Shown: positions 37,834 to 47,961, numbered from the stretch's first letter. The stretch: 64,000 nucleotides of DNA from an uncultured Parolsenella sp. (GCA_934668375.1 CAKUNF010000005.1:46396-110395), one strand, 5' to 3'. The notes: generated by a model from the sequence alone, not told the origin. Numbers and translations are program-made.

Positions 37834-39237
37834 ATGATCCGAGTAGACCTCACCGGCGGCCGCGAGCTCACCGACGCCGACATCAAGCGCTCCGGCGCCC
37901 TGCCCCGCAGCGTCATGGACGCGGCCGAGGCGATCGTGGACGACGTCCGTGCCAACGGAGACGCGGCCGTGCGCGCCTACTGCGAGAAGTTCGACGGCAG
38001 CTGCCCCACGGCATTCCGCGTGTCCGACGAGCTGCTCGACGCGGCGCCGTCCATGGTGGACGAGGAGTTCCTCGCCTCGCTCAATCGTGCCCACGCCCAG
38101 ATCCGAGCCTTCCACGAGCGCGAGGTCTCCCAGTCCATGTTCACGACGCGTGCGGACGGCACGCTGCTCGGCGTCAAGGTGACGCCTTTGCCCAGCGTTG
38201 GCATTTACGTGCCGGGCGGCCGCGCCCAGTACCCCTCCACCGTGCTCATGAACGCCGTGCCCGCCAAGGTGGCCGGCGTGCGCCGCATCATCATGGTGAC
38301 GCCGCCGCAGAGGGACGGGTCGCTGTCCGCCTACACGCTCGCCGCGGCCAAGGTCGCCGGCGTGGACGAGGTCTACGCCGTGGGCGGCGCCCAGGCCGTG
38401 GGCGCGCTCGCGTACGGCACCGAGTCCATCCCGCGCGTGGCCAAGATCACGGGCCCGGGCAACGCCTACGTGGCAGCCGCCAAGCGCTACGTCATGGGCG
38501 ATGTGGGCATCGACATGGTCGCCGGTCCCTCCGAGGTCTGCGTGCTCGCCGACGCCAGCGCAGACCCGGTCGTCGTGGCAGCGGACCTCATGGCCCAGGC
38601 CGAGCACGACCCCATGGCCACCTGCTACCTCGTCACGGACGCGCCCGCGCTCGGAGACGCCGTGGAGGCGGCGATCGAGCGCCTCGTGGCCCAGAGCCCG
38701 CGCGAGGATATCACGCGCTCGAGCCTGGAGCACGGCGTCATCGTGAACTGCGACACGCTCGAGGAGGCAGTGGCGGCCGTGAACGTCGTGGCGCCCGAGC
38801 ACCTCGAGCTGCACTGCGACAACGCCATGGCTCTTCTCGGCGCAATCGAGAACGCGGGCGCCATCTTCGTGGGCCCGTGGAGCTCCGAGCCGCTCGGAGA
38901 CTACGTGGCCGGCCCCAACCACACGCTGCCCACGGGCGGCACGGCGCGCTTCTCCAACCCGCTTGGCGTCTATGACTTCGTGAAGCGCTCGAGCGTCATC
39001 TGCTACACGCCTGCCGGCCTTGCCACGGACGGCCCAGCCGTCCAGGCGCTCGCGCAGTCCGAGGGCCTGTGGGCGCACGCCCTGTCCGTGGGCCTGCGCC
39101 GAAAGCTCGTCGAGGCTGGCGAGGACCGCTTCGCGGACGCCGAGGCCGCCTGCGAGGGCGCCATGCGCACCGCCTGGCCGCGTGACCTCGATGCCCCGGG
39201 CGTGCCCTACCTGCCGGGATACGAGGGGAGGGCCTAG
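37834..39237 (+). CDS. hisD: Histidinol dehydrogenase
   Basis: A 467-residue zinc enzyme oxidising histidinol to histidine in two NAD-dependent steps. Conserved features: VGIYVPGGRAQYPSTVLMNAVPA, IPRVAKITGPGNAYVA, DMVAGPSEV, QAEHDPMA and the C-terminal GPNHTLPTGGTARFSNPLGV. A tail beyond the usual end (about 30 residues) is present. It starts 3 bases after hisZG behind GGGGGAG. A PLP-free, fully normal motif set supports activity. Confidence 0.96.
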   Translation: MIRVDLTGGRELTDADIKRSGALPRSVMDAAEAIVDDVRANGDAAVRAYCEKFDGSCPTAFRVSDELLDAAPSMVDEEFLASLNRAHAQIRAFHEREVSQSMFTTRADGTLLGVKVTPLPSVGIYVPGGRAQYPSTVLMNAVPAKVAGVRRIIMVTPPQRDGSLSAYTLAAAKVAGVDEVYAVGGAQAVGALAYGTESIPRVAKITGPGNAYVAAAKRYVMGDVGIDMVAGPSEVCVLADASADPVVVAADLMAQAEHDPMATCYLVTDAPALGDAVEAAIERLVAQSPREDITRSSLEHGVIVNCDTLEEAVAAVNVVAPEHLELHCDNAMALLGAIENAGAIFVGPWSSEPLGDYVAGPNHTLPTGGTARFSNPLGVYDFVKRSSVICYTPAGLATDGPAVQALAQSEGLWAHALSVGLRRKLVEAGEDRFADAEAACEGAMRTAWPRDLDAPGVPYLPGYEGRA

Positions 39238-39239
39238 CC

Positions 39240-40376
39240 ATGGCGCAGCTCTCAGACCGCATGCGCAGGCTCGTGCAGCCCCACCTGCGTGACCTTGAGC
39301 CCTATGACCCCAACTTCACGCCCACGCGCGTGAACCTCTCGGCAAACGAGAACACCTACGGCGTGCCGGCCGAGGTCCGCGCCGCCATGGACGAGGCGCT
39401 GGCCGTCACGCCAACGAACCGCTACCCGGACCCCATGAGCAACGACCTGCGAGACGCCCTGGCCGCCTGGCACGGCGTGGCCCGCGAGAACGTCATCGTG
39501 GGCAACGGCGGAGACGAGCTGCTCTACAACCTCGTGCTTGCCTTTGGCGGCCCGGGCCGCGTGCTCGTGAACGTGCCGCCGTGCTTCTCGGAGTACGCGT
39601 TCTTCGCGAGCCTCGCCCAGACGCGCGTCGTCGACGTCTGGCGCGACCCAGAGACGCTCCTGCCGCGTGCTGACGAGCTCGTGGATGCCGCGCGGCAGGC
39701 GAGCCTCGTCGTGCTCACGAGCCCCAACAACCCCACGGGCGACGTGGCGCCCCTCGACCTCGTGCGCCGCGTGTGCGAGGCGTGCCCGGGCCTCGTGCTC
39801 GTGGACGAGGCGTACGGCGAGTTTGCCGAGGAGGGCACGAGCGCCGAGGCCCTGCTCGCCGAGTGCGACAACCTGCTCGTGCTGCATACGCTGTCAAAGG
39901 CGTTCGCGCTCGCGGGCGCGCGCTGCGGCTACGTCATCGCCGCGCCCGACGTCATCGACGCGCTTGCCGCCGTGCGCCAGATCTACTCGGTCAATGTCCT
40001 CACGCAGGCTGCGGCGCTCGTGGCCGTGGAGCGCCGGGCGGACTTCTCGCCGGTCGTGGAGCAGATCCGCGCCGAGCGCACGCGCCTGTTCGAGGCACTC
40101 ACCCGCATCGAGGACGTGCGCGTCTGGCCCAGCGAGGGCAACTTCGTCCTCGTGCGCACGCCGCGCGCGAGCCGCGTCCGCGCGCGCCTGCGTGACGAGT
40201 ACTCCATCCTTGTGCGAGACTTCAGCTACGCGCCCGGCCTCGCGGACTGCCTGCGCATCACCGTGGGCACGCCCGAGGAGAACGGCGCCGTGATAGACGC
40301 GCTCGCGGCCCTCGTGGCAGACGAGTCCCGCGCCGCCGAGGAGACGGCCGTCGAAGAAGGAGACGCCAATGACTAG
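39240..40376 (+). CDS. hisC: Histidinol-phosphate aminotransferase
   Basis: A 378-residue PLP enzyme transferring an amino group to imidazole acetol phosphate. Seen: NLSANENTYGVPAEVRAAM near the N-terminus, VGNGGDELLYN, LTSPNNPTGDV, DEAYGEF and the PLP lysine in HTLSKAFALAGARCGY. Starts 2 bases after hisD. It overlaps hisB by 8 bases. Confidence 0.95.
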   Translation: MAQLSDRMRRLVQPHLRDLEPYDPNFTPTRVNLSANENTYGVPAEVRAAMDEALAVTPTNRYPDPMSNDLRDALAAWHGVARENVIVGNGGDELLYNLVLAFGGPGRVLVNVPPCFSEYAFFASLAQTRVVDVWRDPETLLPRADELVDAARQASLVVLTSPNNPTGDVAPLDLVRRVCEACPGLVLVDEAYGEFAEEGTSAEALLAECDNLLVLHTLSKAFALAGARCGYVIAAPDVIDALAAVRQIYSVNVLTQAAALVAVERRADFSPVVEQIRAERTRLFEALTRIEDVRVWPSEGNFVLVRTPRASRVRARLRDEYSILVRDFSYAPGLADCLRITVGTPEENGAVIDALAALVADESRAAEETAVEEGDAND

Positions 40377-40956
40377 GTGCGCCACCGTCCGCCGCACGAC
40401 GGGCGAGACGGACATCACCCTCACGATCGACCTCGACGGAAGTGGGCGGGTGGACGTCGAGACGGGTGTGGGATTTCTCAACCACATGCTCGCGGCCTTC
40501 GGGCGCCATGGCCTGTTCGACCTCACGGTGCGCGCCACCGGGGACACGGACGTGGACGACCACCACACCGTGGAGGACGTCGGCATCGTGCTCGGTCAGG
40601 CCGTGGCCGAGGCGCTGGGCGACAAGCGCGGCATCTCCCGCTTCTCTAACGTCTGCATCGCCATGGACGAGGCGCTCGTCCAGGCTGCCATCGACGTCTC
40701 CGGCCGCGGCCAGGCCTACGTGGACCTGCCGCTGCCCACGCAGAAGGTGGGCACGTTCGACTGCGAGCTTGCCGAGGAGTTCTTCATCGCGTTCGCGCGA
40801 GACGCTGCCCTCACGCTGCACGTGCGCGAGCTTGAGGGCGCCAACTCGCACCACATCATCGAGGCGGCGTTCAAGGCGCTCGGTCGTGCGCTGCGCTTTG
40901 CCTGCGAGCTCGACCCCCGCGTCACGGGCGTGCCCTCCACGAAGGGAAGCCTGTGA
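40369..40956 (+). CDS. hisB: Imidazoleglycerol-phosphate dehydratase
   Basis: A 195-residue manganese enzyme removing water from imidazoleglycerol phosphate. Metal-binding motifs are clear: GVGFLNHMLAAFGRHG, DDHHTVEDVGI, and later GANSHHIIEAAFKALGRALR. It is monofunctional; no phosphatase domain is attached, consistent with the separate PHP phosphatase at 43968. Overlaps hisC by 8 bases and touches hisH (TGATG). Confidence 0.96.
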   Translation: MTRCATVRRTTGETDITLTIDLDGSGRVDVETGVGFLNHMLAAFGRHGLFDLTVRATGDTDVDDHHTVEDVGIVLGQAVAEALGDKRGISRFSNVCIAMDEALVQAAIDVSGRGQAYVDLPLPTQKVGTFDCELAEEFFIAFARDAALTLHVRELEGANSHHIIEAAFKALGRALRFACELDPRVTGVPSTKGSL

Positions 40957-41720
40957 TGGGCGGGTGCGGCGGGGCCGAGGCGCGCGGGTGCGTCGCGGGT
41001 GCGTCAGACGCCGTGCCTCGCACGGGCGCGCCCATCGTGGTCATCGACTACCACAAGGGCAACCTCTCCAGCGTCCGCCGCGGCCTCATCCGCGCCGGCT
41101 GGGAGAACGTCGCGATCTCCGACGACCCAGCGGCCATCCGCGCGGCGGCGGGCCTCGTGCTCCCCGGCGTGGGCGCGTTCTACGACGCCATCACGTTCAT
41201 GCGAGCCAGCGGCCAGGACGCGGCCATTCTCGGCGCCGTGGCCGCCGGCACGCCCATCCTGGGCATCTGCCTGGGCCTGCAGCTTCTGCTCGAGCGTGGC
41301 GACGAGGGCGTGCCGGCAGACGCGCCGGGCGCCCCGTGGGTTGCAGGCCTCGGCCTTCTCGGCGGCAGCTGCACGCGCCTGGACGCCGGGCGCCTCAAGG
41401 TGCCGCACGTGGGCTGGGACCAGATCCACGTGACCGAGGAGGGCCGCGCCTGCCCGCTGCTTTCCGGCGTGCCCGAGGGCGCTAACGTCTACTACACGCA
41501 CTCCTACGCGGCCGCCGATGACGTGTCTCCCGCCCAGGTGGCGGCCCGCACGCACTACACGCGCAGCTTTGCGGGCGTCATGTGGGAGGGCAACGTCTTT
41601 GGCTGCCAGTTCCACCCCGAGAAGAGCTCGGGCACGGGCCTGGCGATCCTGCGCAACTACGTGAGCATCGTGCGTGGCCGCACCTCGGGTGCGCGCGAGA
41701 AGGGGAGTGCTTCTGCATGA
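40956..41720 (+). CDS. hisH: Imidazole glycerol phosphate synthase glutaminase subunit
   Basis: A 254-residue class I glutamine amidotransferase that feeds ammonia to HisF. Catalytic Cys is in ILGICLGLQLLLE; the His-Glu pair is in GCQFHPEKSSGTG; PGVGAFYDA is the family loop. An unusual 25-residue N-terminal extension rich in Gly, Ala and Cys precedes VVIDYHKGNLSS; the start could be later, but ATG 40956 overlaps the hisB stop and is favoured. Confidence 0.93.
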   Translation: MGGCGGAEARGCVAGASDAVPRTGAPIVVIDYHKGNLSSVRRGLIRAGWENVAISDDPAAIRAAAGLVLPGVGAFYDAITFMRASGQDAAILGAVAAGTPILGICLGLQLLLERGDEGVPADAPGAPWVAGLGLLGGSCTRLDAGRLKVPHVGWDQIHVTEEGRACPLLSGVPEGANVYYTHSYAAADDVSPAQVAARTHYTRSFAGVMWEGNVFGCQFHPEKSSGTGLAILRNYVSIVRGRTSGAREKGSASA

Positions 41721-42460
41721 TTCTGTTCCCAGCCATCGACCTCATCGCGGGCAAGGTCGTCCGCCTCGAGCGCGGCGACCGCTCCCGCTGCAAGGTCTAC
41801 TCGGACGACCCGGCCGCTGTGGCGCGTCACTTCGCCGAGCAGGGTGCCACGTGGGTGCACGTCGTGGACCTCTCAAGCGCGTTCGAGGAGGACGAGGCGG
41901 CCCGCGCCGCCAACGACGAGGCGATCCGCGCCATCTGCGAGGTGGACGGGCTGTCCGTGGACGTGGGTGGCGGCGTGCGCTCGCTCGCGCGCATCGACGA
42001 GCTGCGCGCCATGGGTGCCGAGCGCATCGCGCTGGGCACGGTGCTCGTGCGCGAGCCGGCGTTTGCCGAGGTCGTGGCCAAGGGATTTGGCTCGTGCCTC
42101 GTGGCAGACGTCGCCGCGCGCGACGGCCAGGTCAAGGTGAACGGCTGGCGCGACGACGTCTCGCGTGGCCTGGATGACGTCGTGGGCCACCTGCGCGAGC
42201 TGGGCTTTCGCCACCTCGTCTACACCGACATCGCCCGCGACGGCATGCAGACGGGCATCGACGTGGACGCCTACCGCCACGTGGCGAAGGTCGCGGGCTT
42301 TCCCGTGGTCGCGAGCGGCGGCATCACGAGCCTCGACGACATCCGCGCGCTTGCGCAGGCGGGCACGGACGTCATCGAGGGCGCCATCACGGGCCGTGCC
42401 ATCTACGAGGGGAGCTTCTCGCTCGCCGATGCCCTCGCGGCGGCAAGGGGTGAGGCCTGA
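41717..42460 (+). CDS. hisA: ProFAR isomerase
   Basis: A 247-residue TIM-barrel isomerase, phosphoribosylformimino-AICAR phosphate. The acid/base residues are visible in [18 protein letters not shown] (Asp8) and [15 protein letters not shown]; phosphate-binding glycines appear in VGGGVRSL and VASGGITSL. Only one HisA is seen, with no sign of a PriA-type dual function, but some actinobacteria use PriA for Trp too; that needs biochemical test. Start overlaps hisH by 4 bases. Confidence 0.93.
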   Translation: MILFPAIDLIAGKVVRLERGDRSRCKVYSDDPAAVARHFAEQGATWVHVVDLSSAFEEDEAARAANDEAIRAICEVDGLSVDVGGGVRSLARIDELRAMGAERIALGTVLVREPAFAEVVAKGFGSCLVADVAARDGQVKVNGWRDDVSRGLDDVVGHLRELGFRHLVYTDIARDGMQTGIDVDAYRHVAKVAGFPVVASGGITSLDDIRALAQAGTDVIEGAITGRAIYEGSFSLADALAAARGEA

Positions 42461-43242
42461 TGCTCACGAAGCGTGTCATTCCCTGCCTGGACGTGCACGA
42501 TGGTCGCGTGGTCAAGGGCGTCAACTTCGTTGACCTGCGCGATGCCGGAGACCCCGTGGAGCTCGCGGCCGCCTATGACGCCGAGGGTGCCGACGAGGTG
42601 GTCTTCCTCGACATCACGGCCACGAGCGACGACCGCGCCACGACGGTCGACATGGCGGCCCGCGCGGCCGGCGAGCTCGCGATTCCCTACACCGTTGGCG
42701 GGGGCTTCCGAGACCTCGCGGGCATGCGCCGCATGGTGGCGGCTGGTGCCGACAAGGTCTCGCTCAACTCCGCTGCCGTAAAGAACCCCGAGCTCATCAC
42801 CATGGCCGCGCGCGCGTTCGGCAGCCAGGCCGTCGTGTGCGCCATCGACGCCAAGCGCGTGGGCACGCCCGGCGCGCCGGGCGCGGACCGCTGGGAGGTC
42901 TTCACGGCCGGAGGCCGCAACGCCACGGGGCTCGACGCCGTCGCCTGGGCCGAGGAGGCCGCGCGGCGTGGCGCGGGTGAGATCTTGCTCACGAGCATGG
43001 ACCGCGACGGCACCAAGGAGGGCTTCGACCTCGCGCTCACGCGTGCCGTGGCGCGCGCCGTGCCCATCCCCGTCATCGCGAGCGGCGGCGTGGGCACGCT
43101 CGAGCACTTTGCGCAAGGGATCATCGAGGGCGAGGCGGACGCCGTGCTTGCCGCGAGCGTGTTCCACTTTGGGACGTTCTCGATCCGCCAGGTCAAGGAG
43201 TACATGGCGAGCCAGGGCATACCCGTGAGATTGGACTTTTGA
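42460..43242 (+). CDS. hisF: Imidazole glycerol phosphate synthase cyclase subunit
   Basis: A 260-residue TIM-barrel partner of HisH, making IGP and AICAR. Seen: [19 protein letters not shown] (Asp11 region), [33 protein letters not shown] and [17 protein letters not shown], then [13 protein letters not shown]. Joined to hisA and hisI by one-base TGATG overlaps. Confidence 0.96.
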   Translation: MLTKRVIPCLDVHDGRVVKGVNFVDLRDAGDPVELAAAYDAEGADEVVFLDITATSDDRATTVDMAARAAGELAIPYTVGGGFRDLAGMRRMVAAGADKVSLNSAAVKNPELITMAARAFGSQAVVCAIDAKRVGTPGAPGADRWEVFTAGGRNATGLDAVAWAEEAARRGAGEILLTSMDRDGTKEGFDLALTRAVARAVPIPVIASGGVGTLEHFAQGIIEGEADAVLAASVFHFGTFSIRQVKEYMASQGIPVRLDF

Positions 43243-43586
43243 TGAGCGATATGGACCTCAAGTTCGACGATCGCGGGCTCATACCTGCCGTGGTACAGCA
43301 GTGGGACACGGGCGAGGTGCTCATGGTTGCCTGGATGAGCGCCGAGTCGCTTCGCCTCACGCGCGAGACCGGCACCACGTGGTTCTGGAGCCGCAGCAGG
43401 CGCGAGCTCTGGAACAAGGGAGCCACGAGCGGAAACATGCAGCGCGTCATCTCGATCGACGCCGACTGCGACGCTGACACGCTGCTCGTGCGCGTGGACT
43501 CGCCGGGCCCTGCGTGCCACACCGGCTCGCGCAGCTGCTTCTTCAACCGCATCTACGACGCGCCCGATGGCGCCAGGGAGGACTAG
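43242..43586 (+). CDS. hisI: Phosphoribosyl-AMP cyclohydrolase
   Basis: A 114-residue zinc enzyme opening the adenine ring of PR-AMP. Typical motifs: [37 protein letters not shown] and the metal-binding [13 protein letters not shown] with [10 protein letters not shown]. It is separate from hisE here, unlike the fused enzyme of enteric bacteria. The ATG at 43242 overlaps the hisF stop. Confidence 0.95.
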   Translation: MSDMDLKFDDRGLIPAVVQQWDTGEVLMVAWMSAESLRLTRETGTTWFWSRSRRELWNKGATSGNMQRVISIDADCDADTLLVRVDSPGPACHTGSRSCFFNRIYDAPDGARED

Positions 43587-43588
43587 AC

Positions 43589-43906
43589 ATGGGAGTTCGC
43601 ACCGCAAACGTGCAGCCCGGAAACATCGGTGAGACGCTCGAGGGTCTCGCCGCCACGATCCACGGCCGCCGCGAGGCCTCGCCCGAGGCGAGCTACACGG
43701 CCCGCCTGCTCACCGACGTGGAGGACGAGCTGCTCAAGAAGCTCGCCGAGGAGAGCAGCGAGGTCATCATGGCCTGCAAGGACAACGACCACGACCACAT
43801 CCGCTACGAGGCGGGCGACCTCGTCTACCACCTGCTCGTGACCCTCGAGCGCTACGGCGTGACCCTCGACGAGCTCGCCGGCGAGCTCAACGCCCGCATG
43901 AAGTGA
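43589..43906 (+). CDS. hisE: Phosphoribosyl-ATP pyrophosphohydrolase
   Basis: A 105-residue MazG-like pyrophosphohydrolase: EDELLKKLAEESSEVIMAC and EAGDLVYHLLVTLE carry the Glu and Asp metal ligands. It starts 2 bases after hisI with ribosome site CAGGGAGG. The stop TGA is provided by the following family A repeat (AAG TGA CAC). Confidence 0.94.
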   Translation: MGVRTANVQPGNIGETLEGLAATIHGRREASPEASYTARLLTDVEDELLKKLAEESSEVIMACKDNDHDHIRYEAGDLVYHLLVTLERYGVTLDELAGELNARMK

Positions 43907-43972
43907 CACTTGGGGACGGGGTCAAACTGTCACCGTTTTGGTGACAGAACAGCCCCGTCCCCAAGTGTCACC
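43902..43972. repeat. Inverted pair of family A repeats between hisE and hisK
   Basis: GTGACACTTGGGGACGGGG (43903-43921) and its exact complement (43953-43971) face each other and form a long hairpin with inner GTCACC/GGTGAC pairing. It separates two convergent genes and supplies both stop codons. Confidence 0.92.
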
Positions 43973-44879
43973 TTTCGAGCGAGAACGTCTGCCAGCCGCC
44001 GTCGGCGCGCGGGGCGTCCACGCTCGTGTATCCGGCGGCCGCCGCGTAACGGTAGGCGTCGCGCACGCCATGGGCCACGTCGGCCGCGCGGTGGGCGTCG
44101 CTGCCCACCGTGATGGGCACGCCGGCTCGCGCGAAGCGCCGCAGCAGACCGGCGCTGGGGTAGAACGCGCCCGTGGGCTTGCGAAGCCCGGCCGTGGACA
44201 CCTCGACGTGTCGTCCCGTCTCGCGCGCACACTCGGCCATGCGGTTCCACAGCGGCGCGAGGTCGATGCCAGGCGCAAAGCCGTCGTTCGCAAAGCGGGT
44301 CGGAAGGTCCGGGTGCGCCATGGCCGAGAAACCCAGGGGGCTCTCGCAGGCCGCGCACCACGCGTCCACGTAGCGGCGCCAGACCCCGTCCGCGCCAAGC
44401 TCCTCCCACACGTGCGTGTCGTCCGAGAAGTCGATCCATCCCGCGCCGCTGCCGGGTTGGCCGGCGAGCGCCACGCCCTCGGTCCCTGGTGCTCCCGTGG
44501 CGCCGGCGGCAACGTCGCCGGCATCGCCCACCCAGTGCACGCTGCCGAGCGTGAACGCGGCGCCTGCCGCCCAGGCGCGCACGTTGTCCTCGCACCCGGG
44601 GTACCAGTCGCACTCAAAGCCGTAGACGAGCTCGAGGCCGGGCGCCAGCTCCGTCGCCAGCTCGCGTGCCCGTTCGAACGCCGCGCGGTGCTCGGCCAGA
44701 CGAGCGTGCGGCACCTGTGCGTCCGCCGTGGCCTCCATGCTCGCCGGTAGCGTGAGGTGGTCCGTGCTCGCGAGCACGCGCGCGCCCGCGGCGCCCGCGG
44801 CGGTCACGTTCTCCTCGAACGTGGATGCGCCGTCGGAGAACGACGTGTGCGTGTGACAGTCGATGATCGGGGTGGACAT
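43968..44879 (-). CDS. hisK: PHP-family histidinol-phosphatase
   Basis: A 303-residue metal-dependent phosphatase of the polymerase-and-histidinol-phosphatase fold, completing the histidine pathway. Metal motifs: IIDCHTHTSFSDG, STDHLTLP, GFECDWY, GSVHWV, AMAHPDLP and VGSDAHRAADVAHG. An Ala/Gly-rich loop (about 118-140) is longer than usual. It is convergent with hisE, not in the operon. The stop TGA lies in the repeat GTGACACTT on this strand. Confidence 0.9.
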   Translation of the reverse strand: MSTPIIDCHTHTSFSDGASTFEENVTAAGAAGARVLASTDHLTLPASMEATADAQVPHARLAEHRAAFERARELATELAPGLELVYGFECDWYPGCEDNVRAWAAGAAFTLGSVHWVGDAGDVAAGATGAPGTEGVALAGQPGSGAGWIDFSDDTHVWEELGADGVWRRYVDAWCAACESPLGFSAMAHPDLPTRFANDGFAPGIDLAPLWNRMAECARETGRHVEVSTAGLRKPTGAFYPSAGLLRRFARAGVPITVGSDAHRAADVAHGVRDAYRYAAAAGYTSVDAPRADGGWQTFSLER

Positions 44880-44998
44880 GGTGCCTCCCGGGTGCGTTTC
44901 GTGCAGGGATACCGTGAAAACGGGCGAGACCGGCGCGCGCGCCGCATCTGCGCCCCTACACTCAATAGGTTAGCCAAAAACCACCTGGGGGTAGCGCC

Positions 44999-46657
44999 GT
45001 GGCACTGAACCAAGAAGAGCTCGAGGAGCAGCCCGTCCTCACCGGCGAGGACGCGGAGGTCGAGAAGAACGCCGAGAAGTCCTCGAACATCGTGAGCGTC
45101 CTCGTCATCATCGGACGACTCACGGGGTTCTTCCGCACCTCCGTGCAGGCGTGGGCCATCGGCGCCCTGGGGCTTGCCAGCGCCTACACCGTGGCAAACA
45201 ACCTGCCCAACCTGCTTTACGAACTCGTCATGGGCGGCATGCTCATCACGTCGTTCCTGCCGGTGTACATGTCGGTGAAGAGCAAGCGCGGCAGCAAGGC
45301 GGCCGCGGAGTACGCGAGCAACCTCACGTCCATCGTCGTGCTCGTGATGCTCGTGGTGCTGGCGCTCAGCCTCGTGTTCGCCGTGCCCATCGTGTGGACG
45401 CAGTCCGCCGGCGCCACGGAGGGCTTCGACTCGGACCTCGCCGTCTACTTCTTCCGCTGGTTTGCCATCGAGGTCGTGCTCTATGCGCTCTCGTCGCTCG
45501 TCTCGGGCGTGCTCAACGCCGAGAGGGACTACTTTGCCAGTAACGTCGCCCCCATCCTCAACAACGTCATCACCATCGCGGGATTCGTCATCTACGGCTA
45601 CCTCGTGAACACGCTCGGCGTGCCCATGGAGTCCGCCATCGTGGTGCTCGCCGTCGCCAACCCGCTCGGCGTGGGCGTCCAGGTGCTCGCCCAGGTGCCG
45701 GCGCTGCTGCGCCATGGCGTGAGGCTGCGTCCCCACATCAACCTGCACGACCCCGCCCTGCGCGAGACGCTCAAGATCGGCCTGCCCACGCTCGTGCTCA
45801 TGCTCATCTCCACGCCCACGGCGGCGGTTACGAGCAGCTGCGCCCTGTCCGTGACGCCGGCAGGCGCCTCGATCGCCTACTACGCGCGTGTCTGGTACGT
45901 GCTGCCGTTCTCGATCTTCGCCATCCCCATCTCGGTGACGATGTTCACCGAGCTCTCGAGCAGCTACATGGCCGGCAAGGTCGAGACGTTCAAGGGCTAC
46001 CTCGCAAGCGGCATCCGCAAGATCGTCTTTACGCTCGTCCCCATGACGCTCTACCTTATCGTGTTCGCGCCCTGCCTCATCGCGGTGTTCACGGCCGGCA
46101 GCTTCTCGGGCGAGGCCGCCGAGCAGACGAGCGTCTACCTGCAGTGCCTGGCGCTCGCCCTGCCCTTCTACGGCCTGTCGAGCTACCTGCAGAAGGCGTG
46201 CTCGTCCATGATCAAGATGAACTTCTACATGGTGGCCACCATCGTGGCCACGGTGCTGCAGATCGCCATCTGCGTGGGACTCACCCCGGTGTGGGGCCTG
46301 TACGTGGTGCCCGTCTCGTCCACGTTCTTCTACGGCTCGGTCGTCATCGTGACGCTTCTGCACATCAGGCGCGAGCTGGGTAACATCGGCATGAGGTCCG
46401 TCGTGCTCACCACCGTGCGCGCGCTTGCGCTGGGAGCGCTCGGCGCCCTTGTGGGCGCGGTCATCCTCGCCGTGCTCACACGCGTCATGGGGCCGTGCCA
46501 GGGCGTTGCCCGCGGCGCGCTATACTGCGTGCTTGGCGGCGTGCCGGCCGTGCTCGTCACGTTTGGCACCGCCTACGCAAAGGGCATCTCCGAGGCCCCG
46601 TTCTTCGACGCCCTGTTCGCGCGCGTCGCCCGCCACCTGGGCCCCCGCCGCGCCTAG
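44999..46657 (+). CDS. murJ: Lipid II flippase MurJ (MviN)
   Basis: A 552-residue integral membrane protein of the MOP superfamily, flipping lipid II for peptidoglycan. The first helix region has RLTGFFRTSVQAWAIGALGLASAY, followed by NNLPNLLYELVMGGMLITSFLPVY, typical for MurJ; about 14 hydrophobic segments follow. An acidic N-terminus of about 30 residues precedes. The start GTG 44999 follows TGGGGGTAGC. Followed after 59 bases by the ATP-grasp gene. Confidence 0.93.
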   Translation: MALNQEELEEQPVLTGEDAEVEKNAEKSSNIVSVLVIIGRLTGFFRTSVQAWAIGALGLASAYTVANNLPNLLYELVMGGMLITSFLPVYMSVKSKRGSKAAAEYASNLTSIVVLVMLVVLALSLVFAVPIVWTQSAGATEGFDSDLAVYFFRWFAIEVVLYALSSLVSGVLNAERDYFASNVAPILNNVITIAGFVIYGYLVNTLGVPMESAIVVLAVANPLGVGVQVLAQVPALLRHGVRLRPHINLHDPALRETLKIGLPTLVLMLISTPTAAVTSSCALSVTPAGASIAYYARVWYVLPFSIFAIPISVTMFTELSSSYMAGKVETFKGYLASGIRKIVFTLVPMTLYLIVFAPCLIAVFTAGSFSGEAAEQTSVYLQCLALALPFYGLSSYLQKACSSMIKMNFYMVATIVATVLQIAICVGLTPVWGLYVVPVSSTFFYGSVVIVTLLHIRRELGNIGMRSVVLTTVRALALGALGALVGAVILAVLTRVMGPCQGVARGALYCVLGGVPAVLVTFGTAYAKGISEAPFFDALFARVARHLGPRRA

Positions 46658-46716
46658 CAGCATCCAACCTCCGGCCCAGCACCTCGCGCAGACCGGCAGA
46701 CCATAGGAGCAACCGT

Positions 46717-47952
46717 ATGGACTTTCTCATGAAGAGGGACGACATCCAGCCCGTCATCCTCGGCGGCGACATGTCCACCTACTCGCTCGCCCGCGAGTTC
46801 TACGAGGCATTTGGCGTCGTGAGCGTCGTCATCGGCATGGACGCCATCTCCGTCATCAAGAAGTCGCGCTTCGTGCGCATGCACGTCGTGCCCAACAACG
46901 GCCAGGACAGCGTCGAGGCCGCCATCCACGAGATCGCGGGGGAGGCCGCCGACAAGAAGGTCCTCGTCATCGCCAACACCGATGACCGTGTGGAGCTCAT
47001 CGAGAACATCCAGGACCGCCTGCCGGACAACGTCGTGTGCCCCCTGCCGCCGCACGACCTCATGCGCGAGGTCTCCGACAAGGTGCGCTTCCAGCAGCTG
47101 TGCGAGACCTACGGCCTGGACGTGCCCCAGACTCAGATCGTGTCGCTTGCCGGCAACGAGCCCATCGCGCCCACTGCCATCCCGTTCCCGCTCATCGCCA
47201 AGCCCGCGGCATCCTCCGAGTACAACCACTTCATTGCGCAGGGCTTCCAGAAGATCTACTTCATGCACGAGCAGGCAGAGCTCGACCGCCTGTGGGCGGC
47301 CCTGCGCGAGGCGGGCTTTGGCGGGGAGTTCCTCGTCCAGGAGCTCATCGAGGGTGACGACACCTATATGGACAGCCTCACGATCTACATGAGCCGTGAG
47401 GGCAAGGCCACGATGCTGTCTGGTGCCCACGTGCTGCTCGAGGACCACGCCCCCACGCTCTTCGGCAACCCCGTGGCCATGATCACGAAGCCCATGCCAG
47501 ACCTGTGGGAGAAGGCCGTGCGCCTGCTTGAGGGCATCGGCTGGTACGGCTTTGCCAACATCGACATCAAGCGAGACCCCAAGACGGGTCGCAAGCTCTT
47601 TCTCGACCTCAACCCGCGCGTCGGCGCCAACTCCTTCTACTCGGCGGCCGCGGGCGTCAACCCCATGTACGTGCTTGTGCGCGACGTCATCGACGGCGAC
47701 GGCTCCACGCAGCACCGCATCGACGAGAACGTGCTGTACCACCGCGTGCCCGTGAGCCTCGCGCGACGCTACGTGCGCGACCCCGAGCTTCTCGCGCTGT
47801 TCGACAAGGTTGTGGCTGCGGGCCGCGTCGCGAACCCCTCGCGCTGCAAGGCAGACACCGCGGGCTCGCGTCTCGCCGGCCTGCTCATGGAGAAGAACTT
47901 CATCCGCAAGTTCGCCAAGTTCTATCCCGAGCCCACCGACACCTCGTTCTAG
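46717..47952 (+). CDS. ATP-grasp ligase, D-aspartate-ligase-like
   Basis: A 411-residue carboxylate-amine ligase. The match is to the Enterococcus D-aspartate ligase type in the order of features: PVILGGDMSTYSLAREF, LMREVSDKVRFQQLCETYGL, LIAKPAASSEYNHF, FLVQELIEGDDTYMDSLT, and GFANIDIKRDP...LFLDLNPRVGANS. Such enzymes ligate D-Asp to the side chain of the peptidoglycan stem Lys or Orn. The setting between murJ and FemX genes supports a wall role. Amino acid identity is inference. Confidence 0.75.
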   Translation: MDFLMKRDDIQPVILGGDMSTYSLAREFYEAFGVVSVVIGMDAISVIKKSRFVRMHVVPNNGQDSVEAAIHEIAGEAADKKVLVIANTDDRVELIENIQDRLPDNVVCPLPPHDLMREVSDKVRFQQLCETYGLDVPQTQIVSLAGNEPIAPTAIPFPLIAKPAASSEYNHFIAQGFQKIYFMHEQAELDRLWAALREAGFGGEFLVQELIEGDDTYMDSLTIYMSREGKATMLSGAHVLLEDHAPTLFGNPVAMITKPMPDLWEKAVRLLEGIGWYGFANIDIKRDPKTGRKLFLDLNPRVGANSFYSAAAGVNPMYVLVRDVIDGDGSTQHRIDENVLYHRVPVSLARRYVRDPELLALFDKVVAAGRVANPSRCKADTAGSRLAGLLMEKNFIRKFAKFYPEPTDTSF

Positions 47953-47961
47953 GGAGCACCC

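Noticed and set aside
36016..39078. A 1020-codon open frame on the minus strand opposite hisZG and hisD
   Set aside because: It is a shadow of high-GC codon structure; it has no recognisable domain and overlaps two certain genes.
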